Virus record (IMG/VR): IMGVR_UViG_3300032323_003202
Span: 1 to 64,000 of that record
DNA: 64,000 nt
Source: a virus
Direction: 5' to 3' (one strand)
This document shows positions 52,528 to 60,104 of this stretch, piece by piece. The position numbers were made by a program, and so were the translations under genes. A model generated the notes under the pieces. That model was given only the letters and a program-made list of their open reading frames with translations. It ran no database searches and had not been told where the DNA came from. Position 1 is the first letter of the stretch, and every line of letters starts with the position of its first letter.

Positions 52528-52545
52528 GATCTCTACATAGAGATC
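52528..52545 (+). promoter_or_regulatory. Hairpin before the sigma factor start
   Basis: GATCTCT, loop ACAT, AGAGATC: perfect 7-bp stem ending 3 nt before the GTG start at 52549, where a ribosome would bind. Suggests translational or protein-mediated control of the sigma factor. Confidence 0.5.
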
Positions 52546-52548
52546 ATA

Positions 52549-52875
52549 GTGTCAAAAGCACAGGGAAGACTAACAAGAAATGCTGAGAAAATGCTAGAAC
52601 TTTTAGCAAAGAAAACAATCAAAAAAATGAGATACTGGTCAAATGATGACAAGTTAGATTGTTACCAAAGTGGATTATTAGATATGTTCCAAAACTGGTA
52701 TAACTTCAATGAAGACAAATCAATTAATGCATTTGCTTACTTTACAGAGATATTCAAAAGAGGATTAGCAAAAGGATGGAATGATCTTTATAAAAAGAAA
52801 GGTGATAATGAACATCAAATTAAACTTATTTCAATAAATAGTGCAAATGATGGAAATGGACTCCACTCAATCTAA
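52549..52875 (+). CDS. Late-transcription sigma factor (T4 gp55-like)
   Basis: 108 residues with a GTG start; no ATG is available upstream in frame before a stop at 52468. MLELLAKKTIKKMRYWSNDDKLDCYQSGLLDMFQNWYNFNEDKSINAFAYFTEIFKRGLAKG has the sigma region 2 pattern (D-A-x-Q-x-G, 'F....ns.FaYFt.i..r...k'), as in T4 gp55, but shorter (185 in T4). It would direct host RNA polymerase to late promoters, probably the TATATA boxes seen here. The end overlaps the next gene by 26 nt. Confidence 0.87.
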   Translation: MSKAQGRLTRNAEKMLELLAKKTIKKMRYWSNDDKLDCYQSGLLDMFQNWYNFNEDKSINAFAYFTEIFKRGLAKGWNDLYKKKGDNEHQIKLISINSANDGNGLHSI

Positions 52876-53020
52876 TATTAAAGTATATGATATAGTGGTA
52901 AATCCTGGATTTGGTTCTGCCACTATAACAAATACAATGTCTATTTTTCCACCAAAGAATGTTATAAGAAAGAAAAAGATAGAAAACTTATTAGTGATTT
53001 TTGATAAAAGTAGTAAATAA
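52850..53020 (+). CDS. Small hypothetical protein overlapping the sigma gene
   Basis: 56 residues (MEMDSTQSNIKVYDIVVNPG...), a second ATG at 52856 being possible. It has a Gly-rich turn (NPGFGSATITNTM) and a basic end (NVIRKKKIENLL). The 26-nt out-of-frame overlap with the end of the sigma gene and the coding quality after 52875 support it. Coupled translation is likely; it could be a partner of the sigma factor, comparable to T4 gp33, but that is only positional. Confidence 0.65.
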   Translation: MEMDSTQSNIKVYDIVVNPGFGSATITNTMSIFPPKNVIRKKKIENLLVIFDKSSK

Positions 53021-53026
53021 AGACTA

Positions 53027-53338
53027 ATGAAAAATTTATCAGAGACTATTATTCTTCAACTTTGGGAAGAATCTATTAAAGGAAAAGGTTCAAGACCAGA
53101 TGGTTGTTCTATACATATAGACTTAGAAAGTAGATTACATTATATCAATACAGAATATGAATTAAGACAATCAAATGTTATTCCTGATGAATATGAAGTA
53201 GCAGTTGGTACACCAATTAAAGTTCATGTAACTGATAATATCTATAATATTCTAAAAGAAGAAAAATCAATTAGATTATTACAAACAGAACTAAGAAACT
53301 TAGTTGATTTAAAAGAAATTGAATATATTTTAAATTAA
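53027..53338 (+). CDS. Hypothetical protein
   Basis: 103 residues: helix (SETIILQLWEESIKGKG), beta segment (GCSIHIDLESRLHYINTEYELR) and a helical end. Same operon as the sigma factor (6-bp gap). Convergent with the gp4-like gene with a 4-nt overlap and no terminator between. Function unknown. Confidence 0.78.
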   Translation: MKNLSETIILQLWEESIKGKGSRPDGCSIHIDLESRLHYINTEYELRQSNVIPDEYEVAVGTPIKVHVTDNIYNILKEEKSIRLLQTELRNLVDLKEIEYILN

Positions 53339-53865
53339 AGACTGAACTTTTTTAAGTGATTTTCTGTTATAATTATAAAGTCATAACCCTTTTTATTACA
53401 CCATGCAATCATAGTTTCCCACTTATTTTTATTCTTATAAGCCATCTTTAAATCATACTCAAAACTTTTTAACTTTTTCAAACTTGTTTCAGGTACATTT
53501 GCAAATTTACCTTCATTTAATTGTATAACCATATCATATTCTTTTTGTGGTTTAACCTCAACAACAACCTCTTTAAGAGTTCCATCTGCTAATCTCATTC
53601 TATAAAAGAAATCAGGATAATATCTGTGAGCTTTAACTTTTGTATCACCATTATCAAAGTGTGTCATTTGATATGGTATTTCTAAACATTCTGCACCCCA
53701 TTGAAATATTTCTGGTTTCATATCCATCCAAAACATAATCTTCTTCTCCCAAGATGAACGATAATACACACCACCCTCTGTGTTAAGTTTTAAGACCTTA
53801 TCTTTATTCTGAGGTATAAAGTTACCACCATGAAATTTTGAGTTGTTAGGTTTAGAATTTATCAT
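53335..53865 (-). CDS. 4: Head completion nuclease-like protein (T4 gp4)
   Basis: 176 residues (T4 gp4 150). GGVYYRSSWEKKIMFWMDMKPEIFQWGAE, IPYQ, HRYYPDFFYRM, VVVEVKPQKE: the YRSxWE...PDF...ExK order of the gp4/gp50 head-completion family, which has a PD-(D/E)xK endonuclease core (Asp in PDFF, Glu and Lys in EVKP). It completes filled heads so that tails can join. The N-terminal 30 residues are basic and disordered. Confidence 0.9.
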   Translation of the reverse strand: MINSKPNNSKFHGGNFIPQNKDKVLKLNTEGGVYYRSSWEKKIMFWMDMKPEIFQWGAECLEIPYQMTHFDNGDTKVKAHRYYPDFFYRMRLADGTLKEVVVEVKPQKEYDMVIQLNEGKFANVPETSLKKLKSFEYDLKMAYKNKNKWETMIAWCNKKGYDFIIITENHLKKFSL

Positions 53866-53908
53866 TGTTTGATTTACTTTTTTTTATATATAAAAATAAA
53901 AATCCCTT

Positions 53909-54604
53909 ATGGCTGAACTACTAGAAAGAGTTAAATTAAACTTACTTGTTAATGGAGATGGAATTGTTGAGAACTTTAAGAATAACTCACTTTTCTTTTA
54001 TGAAAAGTATAATCAAAGTACACCAGATGTATTGGCTATTAGTACTACTGATATTTATCCAGGAGGTTTTTATTTCTTTCATTATTTAGATGATTCAAAT
54101 TGGATGAAATATTCACCAGTATTTGTTGCAGATTTTAAAAAGTTTGATGATAAAGTAGTTTTATTTGCTGTTAATTTTAATTTTATACCAATGGAGATAA
54201 GAGCAATGTTATTTGATAACTTTATTCTACCAGAAGACTTTGAAAAAAATAGTTTACTAAAAGTTGATTATAATGGTATGTATAATGAGATTAGAAGGTT
54301 AGGATTTGAATATGCTTTAATGGAGTTCAATGCAATTCAATTAGTAAGAGTTCATAGAATAAGTTTAGAGTTACTACCAAGATTTTTATACTCACAACAT
54401 CCTATAAATAAATATGATCCAAATAAATTAATTGAAATATGGGCTGCTAAGATTGGTAAAAGAGATGAAAGACATAAAGAAATAATGACATCTGCACTAG
54501 ATGACTTTTATGATGTTAATAAAGAGATTTCAGAAAAGTATAATGTGATGAAGGATCATATTAAGAGATTGCAGACAAGTCTTACCAAGTATGGGAAAAG
54601 ATAA
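53909..54604 (+). CDS. Conserved hypothetical, probable virion protein
   Basis: 231 residues. PGGFYFFHYLDDSNWMKYSPVFVADFKKF, VLFAVNFNFIPMEIRAMLFD and RFLYSQHPINKYDPNKLIEIW form a conserved-looking alpha/beta core; the C-terminus is a coiled coil. I regard it as a conserved protein of large T4-like phages of Bacteroidota, located between head-completion and portal genes. It follows TTTTATATATAAAAATAAAAATCCCTT, a long-leader box. Precise structural role unknown. Confidence 0.82.
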   Translation: MAELLERVKLNLLVNGDGIVENFKNNSLFFYEKYNQSTPDVLAISTTDIYPGGFYFFHYLDDSNWMKYSPVFVADFKKFDDKVVLFAVNFNFIPMEIRAMLFDNFILPEDFEKNSLLKVDYNGMYNEIRRLGFEYALMEFNAIQLVRVHRISLELLPRFLYSQHPINKYDPNKLIEIWAAKIGKRDERHKEIMTSALDDFYDVNKEISEKYNVMKDHIKRLQTSLTKYGKR

Positions 54605-54647
54605 AATATAGAAAAATGTGTAAAATATAGAAAAAGAGGAAACACAT

Positions 54648-54659
54648 TTTTAATATATA
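54648..54659 (+). promoter_or_regulatory. TATA-box promoter, short-leader type
   Basis: TTTTTAATATATA, then CTAT and the ATG at 54664. Confidence 0.48.
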
Positions 54660-54663
54660 CTAT

Positions 54664-54801
54664 ATGAAGGCAAAAGATGTAATGTTAAAGTATAGTATAA
54701 CAAGAAGAACCCTAAGTAATTGGGTTAAGAAAGGTATAATTGAAGTAGAACTTACTCCAACAGGTAGATATATTTATATTGAAAAAAAGAAAGAAATATA
54801 A
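54664..54801 (+). CDS. Small MerR-type helix-turn-helix protein (45 residues)
   Basis: MKAKDVMLKYSITRRTLSNW, then VKKGII and TPTGRYIY: the MerR/excisionase-like winged helix pattern (turn at SITRRTLSNWVKKG, wing TPTGRY). Stop and next ATG overlap (TAATG), so it is coupled to the HNH endonuclease. It could regulate the endonuclease or be its separate DNA-binding subunit. Too short for routine gene calling. Confidence 0.78.
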   Translation: MKAKDVMLKYSITRRTLSNWVKKGIIEVELTPTGRYIYIEKKKEI

Positions 54802-55493
54802 TGAAAAGTTGTAGTAAATGTAAAATTGAAAAAGAATTTATTCATTTTCATAAATGTTCAAAGAATAAGATTGGATATAGGTCACAATGTATTTCTTGTG
54901 GAAATGAATATAAAATTCTAAATAAAGATAAACAAAAAGAATATTTTAAAAATAGAAATAATTCAAAAAAAGAAGAATTAAAAGTAAAAGCATCAGAGTA
55001 TTATTTGATAAATAAAGAAAGAATTATATCAAAAACTAAAGAATACTATGACAATAATAAAGAATCTAAATTAGAGTATCAAAAAGAGTATCAAAAAAAC
55101 AATAAAGATAAAAGAAATTCTTACCTAATTGAAAGAAGACAAAATGATCCTTTATTTAAGCTAATAACAAATGTTAGAAATTTAATATATAATTCATTCT
55201 ATTATAATGGATATTCTAAAAATTCAAAGACAGAAGAACTATTAGGTTGTTCTTTTGAAGAACTAAAGCAACATTTAGAATCTAAATTTGAACCTTGGAT
55301 GACTTGGGATAATAGAGGATTATATAATGGTGAATTAAACTATGGTTGGGATATTGACCATGTTATACCATTATCAAGTGTAAATGAAGAAATTGATATA
55401 ATAAAATTAAATCATTATACAAATTTACAACCACTCTGTAGTAAAGTAAACAGAGATATAAAGAAAGATAATTTAGAATATGGCGTCATATAA
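54801..55493 (+). CDS. HNH homing endonuclease with N-terminal zinc finger
   Basis: 230 residues. N-terminal Cys4 finger (CSKCKIEKEF...CISCGNEY), a long charged coiled linker (KEYQKNNKDKR), then HNH core: GWDIDHVIPLSS, NHYTNLQPLCSKVNRDIKKDN. Free-standing phage homing endonuclease. Its last 14 nt overlap the portal gene start, implying insertion right at the portal's 5' side without damaging it. Together with the preceding HTH gene it looks like a mobile unit. Confidence 0.93.
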   Translation: MKSCSKCKIEKEFIHFHKCSKNKIGYRSQCISCGNEYKILNKDKQKEYFKNRNNSKKEELKVKASEYYLINKERIISKTKEYYDNNKESKLEYQKEYQKNNKDKRNSYLIERRQNDPLFKLITNVRNLIYNSFYYNGYSKNSKTEELLGCSFEELKQHLESKFEPWMTWDNRGLYNGELNYGWDIDHVIPLSSVNEEIDIIKLNHYTNLQPLCSKVNRDIKKDNLEYGVI

Positions 55494-57234
55494 CAATTTT
55501 GACACAAATAGTAACACTGCAAACTTTGGAGCTGCTGGACAATCTGCAGTAGAAAACAAAGGACTATTTAATAGGATATTAAGGACTTTATCATCTTATG
55601 GTATGAACTATGATGATATGATTATTAGAAATCAAGTAGGTATTGGAATTAATGAAGATCCATATGCTGCTCGTGGAAATTCGATGTATGATTTCTTCTC
55701 CCAAAGGGCTGTAGCATCTGTATTAAACAGAAAATCAATACCTTATCTAGACAAAGCTTATGCAGATAAAAGAAGAATTTTAAGAGAGTATTCTATTAAA
55801 GATGAGATTAGAGACTTTGTGAGTTCAATTGCTGATGAGTGTATAGTTTATAATGATGAGAGAGATTTCTGTTCACCAGTGGCTTTACCAGTAGAATATT
55901 CAACAGAGATACAAGATAAGTATCAAGAGTACTTTGAATCAATTTATAACAAGTTTGGTTTCTCTGATAACATTACTGCATGGAATATGATGAAAGACTT
56001 TTTAGTTGATGGTTATGTTGCACTTGAGATTATATTTGATGATAAAAAGAAAAATATTATTAGTTTCAATAGATTAAGACCAGAGACTTTAGTTCCTGCA
56101 TATGAACCAGCAATTGGTCATTTATGGATTCAGTTTCCTGAGGATCCACAATTAAGAAGAATATTTTTAGATTCACAGATAGTTTATGTTTCTTATTCAA
56201 CTCAAAATGAATTTTCAGAGACATCTTATGTAGAGGGTTTGATTAAGCCTTATAATCAATTAAAAATATTACAACAAACAAGAATAATGTTTAACATTAT
56301 TAATGCAACTATTTATCAAAAGTTTACTATTCCAATCAAAGGTATGTCAAGACAAAGAGCAGAAGAGCAAATAGGTCAATTAATACATGATTATTCAGAA
56401 GAAGTAGAATGGGATGATTCATTGGGAACTTTAACAATTAATGGTTCTAAACACTTACCTTATAACAAACAGATTTGGTTTCCTGAGGGAGATGGTGGGA
56501 CACCTAATATGGAATTAGTTTCTCCACAAGGTCATAACTTAAATGATGACACAATGTTAGATTGGTTTTTCAAGGCACTAAAAAGGGCATCTAAAATACC
56601 AATGTCAAGATTTGAAGGTGATAATGGTGGTGGTAACTTAGTTACTGATGCAGCTGAGATGACAAGAGATGAGATTAAGTTTCACAACTTTGTAAATAGA
56701 TTAAGATCTAACTTTAAAGAATTAATTGTTAAACCATTAAGACTACAGATGTTAATTGAATTTCCTGAATTAAAAGATGACCAGTTTTTTACAAATGCTA
56801 TTGATGTTAATTTCTTTACCAATCAAGTATTTGAAGAATGGAAAAAGATAAACAATTTAGAAAAGAAAGCAGGTATAGTTGGTACTTTACTTGGTGTTAT
56901 GAATGGTGAGAAACCATACTTTCACATTGAATGGATTATGGATAATGTATTCAAACTTACTCCAGAAGAAAAGGCAGAAAATGCTAAGTACTGGGCAATG
57001 GATGTTGCTAATCAAGCAGCTGCAGCAACTGGTGAACCTGGTGCTCCATCAGAAGGTGGTGGAGGTGGTGGCTTTGGTGGTTCTGGTGAAAGTGGTGAAA
57101 TGCCTGGTGGTGGAGGTCAAGCAGCTCCACAAGCAGCACCTGAAGCTCCTGCACAAGGTGGAGGTCAAGCAGCACCTCAAGCAGCACCAGAAGCTCCTCC
57201 AGCACCAGAGGGTGGAGGTGAGTTTGAATTCTAA
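55480..57234 (+). CDS. 20: Portal protein (T4 gp20-like)
   Basis: 584 residues (T4 gp20 524). Conserved: DIRD-type start replaced by RTLSSYGMNYDDM, YPYLDKAYADKRRILREYS, DEIRDFVSSIADECIVYN, GYVALEIIFD, FNRLRPETLVP, YVSYSTQNEFSETSYVEGL, the long hub helix, RASKIPMSRFEGDNGGGN and DEIKFHNFVNRLRSNF. It forms the dodecameric DNA gate of the head and docks the terminase. The C-terminal 70 residues are a low-complexity Gly/Gln/Ala/Pro tail (GGGQAAPQAAPEAP twice), unlike T4. Start ATG lies within the end of the HNH gene. Confidence 0.95.
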   Translation: MASYNNFDTNSNTANFGAAGQSAVENKGLFNRILRTLSSYGMNYDDMIIRNQVGIGINEDPYAARGNSMYDFFSQRAVASVLNRKSIPYLDKAYADKRRILREYSIKDEIRDFVSSIADECIVYNDERDFCSPVALPVEYSTEIQDKYQEYFESIYNKFGFSDNITAWNMMKDFLVDGYVALEIIFDDKKKNIISFNRLRPETLVPAYEPAIGHLWIQFPEDPQLRRIFLDSQIVYVSYSTQNEFSETSYVEGLIKPYNQLKILQQTRIMFNIINATIYQKFTIPIKGMSRQRAEEQIGQLIHDYSEEVEWDDSLGTLTINGSKHLPYNKQIWFPEGDGGTPNMELVSPQGHNLNDDTMLDWFFKALKRASKIPMSRFEGDNGGGNLVTDAAEMTRDEIKFHNFVNRLRSNFKELIVKPLRLQMLIEFPELKDDQFFTNAIDVNFFTNQVFEEWKKINNLEKKAGIVGTLLGVMNGEKPYFHIEWIMDNVFKLTPEEKAENAKYWAMDVANQAAAATGEPGAPSEGGGGGGFGGSGESGEMPGGGGQAAPQAAPEAPAQGGGQAAPQAAPEAPPAPEGGGEFEF

Positions 57235-57241
57235 TAAAAAT

Positions 57242-57269
57242 AAAATCCTTTCAATTGAAAGGATTTTTT
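57242..57269. terminator. Bidirectional intrinsic terminator
   Basis: AAAATCCTTTC, AATT, GAAAGGATTTT plus T run between the portal gene and the convergent gene at 57251. Confidence 0.87.
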
Positions 57270-57673
57270 GTTTCTGGTAAGTCTATTGTAAATGAAACAT
57301 TTCTCTCTGTGAATACTTGTCTGACTTCAAGTTCTATACCTGCATCATAAATTTCTTTTAATTTTTTTCCACAATCAGTTTCTAAAAATTCTGCTTCTAA
57401 TGTTAAGTTTTCAATATTATTATCTTTTATAATGAAAGTCATACCACTTATACTAAAAGCCATTGTTTGTAATTTACCTGGATTTTCAAGAGTTACAAAA
57501 TCTTGTACCATTCCAATCTTTTGTATATTGTCAACATCAAACTGAACTTTCTTACCTTCGAGTAGTGTAGATAGTTTAATATCTCTATAAAAAGATTTCC
57601 ACTCATTATAAGTGGAAAGTGCTTTATCATACTGGTCTAAAGTATTATTGTTTAGTTTTACATTTAATTTCAT
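57251..57673 (-). CDS. Hypothetical protein
   Basis: 140 residues, beta-rich C-terminal part (FSISGMTFIIKDN, LTLEAEFLE). It begins at the stop codon of the RNase R-type gene (one-base overlap), so both are translated from one leftward mRNA. No motif recognised. An accessory of the nuclease is possible from coupling only. Confidence 0.8.
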   Translation of the reverse strand: MKLNVKLNNNTLDQYDKALSTYNEWKSFYRDIKLSTLLEGKKVQFDVDNIQKIGMVQDFVTLENPGKLQTMAFSISGMTFIIKDNNIENLTLEAEFLETDCGKKLKEIYDAGIELEVRQVFTERNVSFTIDLPETKNPFN

Positions 57674-59547
57674 TAGAATACTTCAAAATCTATTTGTTTT
57701 CTATCTAAGTCAACTGATTTAACAGTTACTTTAATTTCATCACCTAATCTTATTGAACCTCCCATTTTAGGAAATACAATATAATTTTCAGCATCAACTG
57801 TGTAGTTATTGTTATATCTAACCATTCCTTCACATTTACTATCAATAAGTTCTACATACATACCCCATTCAGTTACTCCTGATACAATACCTTCAAATAC
57901 ATTTCCAATTTTATCTTCTAAGTATTCAATTTGTTTATATTTAATTGAGTCTCTTTGTGCTTTTGCTGCTAAGATTTCTCTTTCAGAACACCATTTAGCC
58001 ATATCTTCAATTTTCTTAGGACTTCCAATTGATTTTTTATTTAAGTAGTCAAATAAAACTCTATGAGTTATTAAATCTGGATATCTTCTAATTGGTGAAG
58101 TAAAGTGAGAGTAGTGAGTAAATCCTAATCCATAGTGTCCAGAGTTTATAATTGTATAAGTTGCTTTAGACATACATCTTGTGATTAAAGTTTCAATCAT
58201 ATTTTCTTCTGGTTTACCTTTAATATCTCCAACCAATTGGTTAATTGATTTTTTAAGATTTGTTGGTTCACCTTCAACTTCTAAAGTATAACCAAAGTTT
58301 TTACATATTAAAGAAAGAGCTTGTAACTTTTCAATATTAGGAGTATCATGTACTCTATAAACATTTGGATATTTTGCTTCTGATAATTCTTTAGCAACTA
58401 ATTTATTTGCAAGTAACATATATTCTTCAATAAGTTTATTTGCATCTTTTTGAGTTTTAAAATAAACACCAGTTGGTTTCTTTGTAATTGGATCCAATTG
58501 AAATCTTACTTCAATTCCACCCATTTCAATAGAACCATCTTCTATTCTTTGTTTTCTCATTTTCTTGGCAGTTGTATCTAATAGAAGTATTTCAGTTTTG
58601 AAATCTCCATCTTTACCTTCAATTATTTCTTGAGCTTCTTCATAAGAGTATCTTCTATCTGAATGTATAATAGTTTTACCAAACCATTTATTCAATACTT
58701 CTCCTTCTCTATTTAAAGTAACTACAACTGAGAAACAAAGTTTATCTTCATTAGGTCTTAATGAACATACACCATTACTCAATCTCTCAGGTAACATTGG
58801 TACACATCTATCAACTAAATAAACTGATGTGGCTCTGTTAATTGCTTCATCATCTAAATCAGTTCCTTCTTTAACATAGTGAGATACATCTGCAATATGA
58901 ATACCAACTTCAACAGTATCATTATCTAAAATGTTTACTGAAAGAGCATCATCAAAATCTTTAGCATCAACAGGGTCAATGGTAAAGGTTGTAATACTTC
59001 TCATATCTCTTCTTTTTTCTATTTCATCTTGTGATATTTCAAAGGGAATTAATTCTGCATCAGCTTCAACCATTAGAGGGAAACTATTAGGTAATCCATA
59101 TTCATACATAATTGAGTTCATTTCGGTATTGTTATCTCCAGATTCTCCTAAGATTTCAATAATTTTACCTTTAGGTGATTTAGAACCAGGTTCCCAGCTT
59201 GAGAACTCAACCAAAACTTTTTGGTCATTCTTAGCATTGTGGTCACCTTTAATATAAAAATCTACTGGAATTTTTTGACTGTCTGGTATTACAAAGGTTA
59301 GGTCTTTGTTTAAGTGTACTTTACCAACAAATTGGGTACGGAATCTTTCTAATACTTCTATTACTTCCGCTTCTACTTTATTATTCTTAATAATAATCTT
59401 AACTTTTACTTTATCTGAGTTAAGTGCATTCAAAGTATTTTTTTTATAGATAAAAATACTTTTATTCTCTATTGTAATGGATGCATTACCACTATTTGAG
59501 AATTCTATAGTACCATCATAGATACTATCTTCTTTTAATTTATTCAT
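57673..59547 (-). CDS. rnr: RNase R/RNase II-type 3'-5' exoribonuclease
   Basis: 624 residues (E. coli RNase II 644, RNase R 813). Cold-shock-like domains at 1-170; RNB catalytic domain with TIDPVDAKDFDDAL at 189-202 keeping all four acidic ligands (Asp191, Asp197, Asp199, Asp200); HIADVSHYV, LPERLSNGVCSL, YRVHD and the FTSPIRRYPDL signature with HRVL; a C-terminal S1 domain (FEGIVSGVTEWGMYVEL) from about 550. A processive hydrolytic exoribonuclease, expected to be active. Phage-encoded members are uncommon. Sits as an inverted block between portal and prohead protease. Confidence 0.95.
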   Translation of the reverse strand: MNKLKEDSIYDGTIEFSNSGNASITIENKSIFIYKKNTLNALNSDKVKVKIIIKNNKVEAEVIEVLERFRTQFVGKVHLNKDLTFVIPDSQKIPVDFYIKGDHNAKNDQKVLVEFSSWEPGSKSPKGKIIEILGESGDNNTEMNSIMYEYGLPNSFPLMVEADAELIPFEISQDEIEKRRDMRSITTFTIDPVDAKDFDDALSVNILDNDTVEVGIHIADVSHYVKEGTDLDDEAINRATSVYLVDRCVPMLPERLSNGVCSLRPNEDKLCFSVVVTLNREGEVLNKWFGKTIIHSDRRYSYEEAQEIIEGKDGDFKTEILLLDTTAKKMRKQRIEDGSIEMGGIEVRFQLDPITKKPTGVYFKTQKDANKLIEEYMLLANKLVAKELSEAKYPNVYRVHDTPNIEKLQALSLICKNFGYTLEVEGEPTNLKKSINQLVGDIKGKPEENMIETLITRCMSKATYTIINSGHYGLGFTHYSHFTSPIRRYPDLITHRVLFDYLNKKSIGSPKKIEDMAKWCSEREILAAKAQRDSIKYKQIEYLEDKIGNVFEGIVSGVTEWGMYVELIDSKCEGMVRYNNNYTVDAENYIVFPKMGGSIRLGDEIKVTVKSVDLDRKQIDFEVF

Positions 59548-59929
59548 TCTTTTTTATTTTTTTGGAGATATTATCCACTCCATATTTTTTAATTAATGTT
59601 TTTTTCATCTTATCTAAAACTCCTTTATTCTGAATAGGATAATCTACTCCAAAGTTTTTTCTAAGTGTTTCCTTCCTCTTACTCTCTGAACACTTTCTAC
59701 AAAAATATTCTCCCCAAACATTATCATATTTAAGGTAATTCTTATAGATTACATCTTTCTCAACCCCACAAACATCACATTTACATTTAATTTTATAATG
59801 AGAACCTTTTGGTAATAAATCAACTGGAATCACTATTTCTTCTCCTATATATACATCATATCCTAAATAATCATAATAGTTGTAATTTGACTCAATTATT
59901 TTAATATTTATCTCTCTTGAAAGGATCAT
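59540..59929 (-). CDS. Zinc-ribbon homing-endonuclease-related fragment
   Basis: 129 residues. CKCDVCGVEKDV...YFCRKCSESKR gives two CxxC pairs of a zinc ribbon, followed by ETLRKNFGVDYPIQNKGVLDKMKKTLIKKYGVDNISK, the 'T..KKYGV.n....' repeat typical of phage homing endonucleases. No nuclease catalytic domain follows, so it is probably a truncated remnant. Its end overlaps the RNase R start by 8 nt. Confidence 0.8.
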   Translation of the reverse strand: MILSREINIKIIESNYNYYDYLGYDVYIGEEIVIPVDLLPKGSHYKIKCKCDVCGVEKDVIYKNYLKYDNVWGEYFCRKCSESKRKETLRKNFGVDYPIQNKGVLDKMKKTLIKKYGVDNISKKIKKNE

Positions 59930-60066
59930 AAAAAACCACTTATTTTTAAGTATTTATTAAAATATCAATCTCCCTTTTTATCAAAATTAAAACTTCCTTA
60001 TTTCATAAGACTTTACAAAGATACTATAAAAAATCCACTTCTCAAAAATAAGTAATTAGTAATAAT

Positions 60067-60074
60067 TATATATA
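60067..60074 (+). promoter_or_regulatory. TATA-box promoter of the protease-scaffold gene
   Basis: TATATATA, then CCACAGAACTACAAAAAATAATTATTTTAA and the ATG at 60105; long-leader type. Confidence 0.5.
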
Positions 60075-60104
60075 CCACAGAACTACAAAAAATAATTATT
60101 TTAA

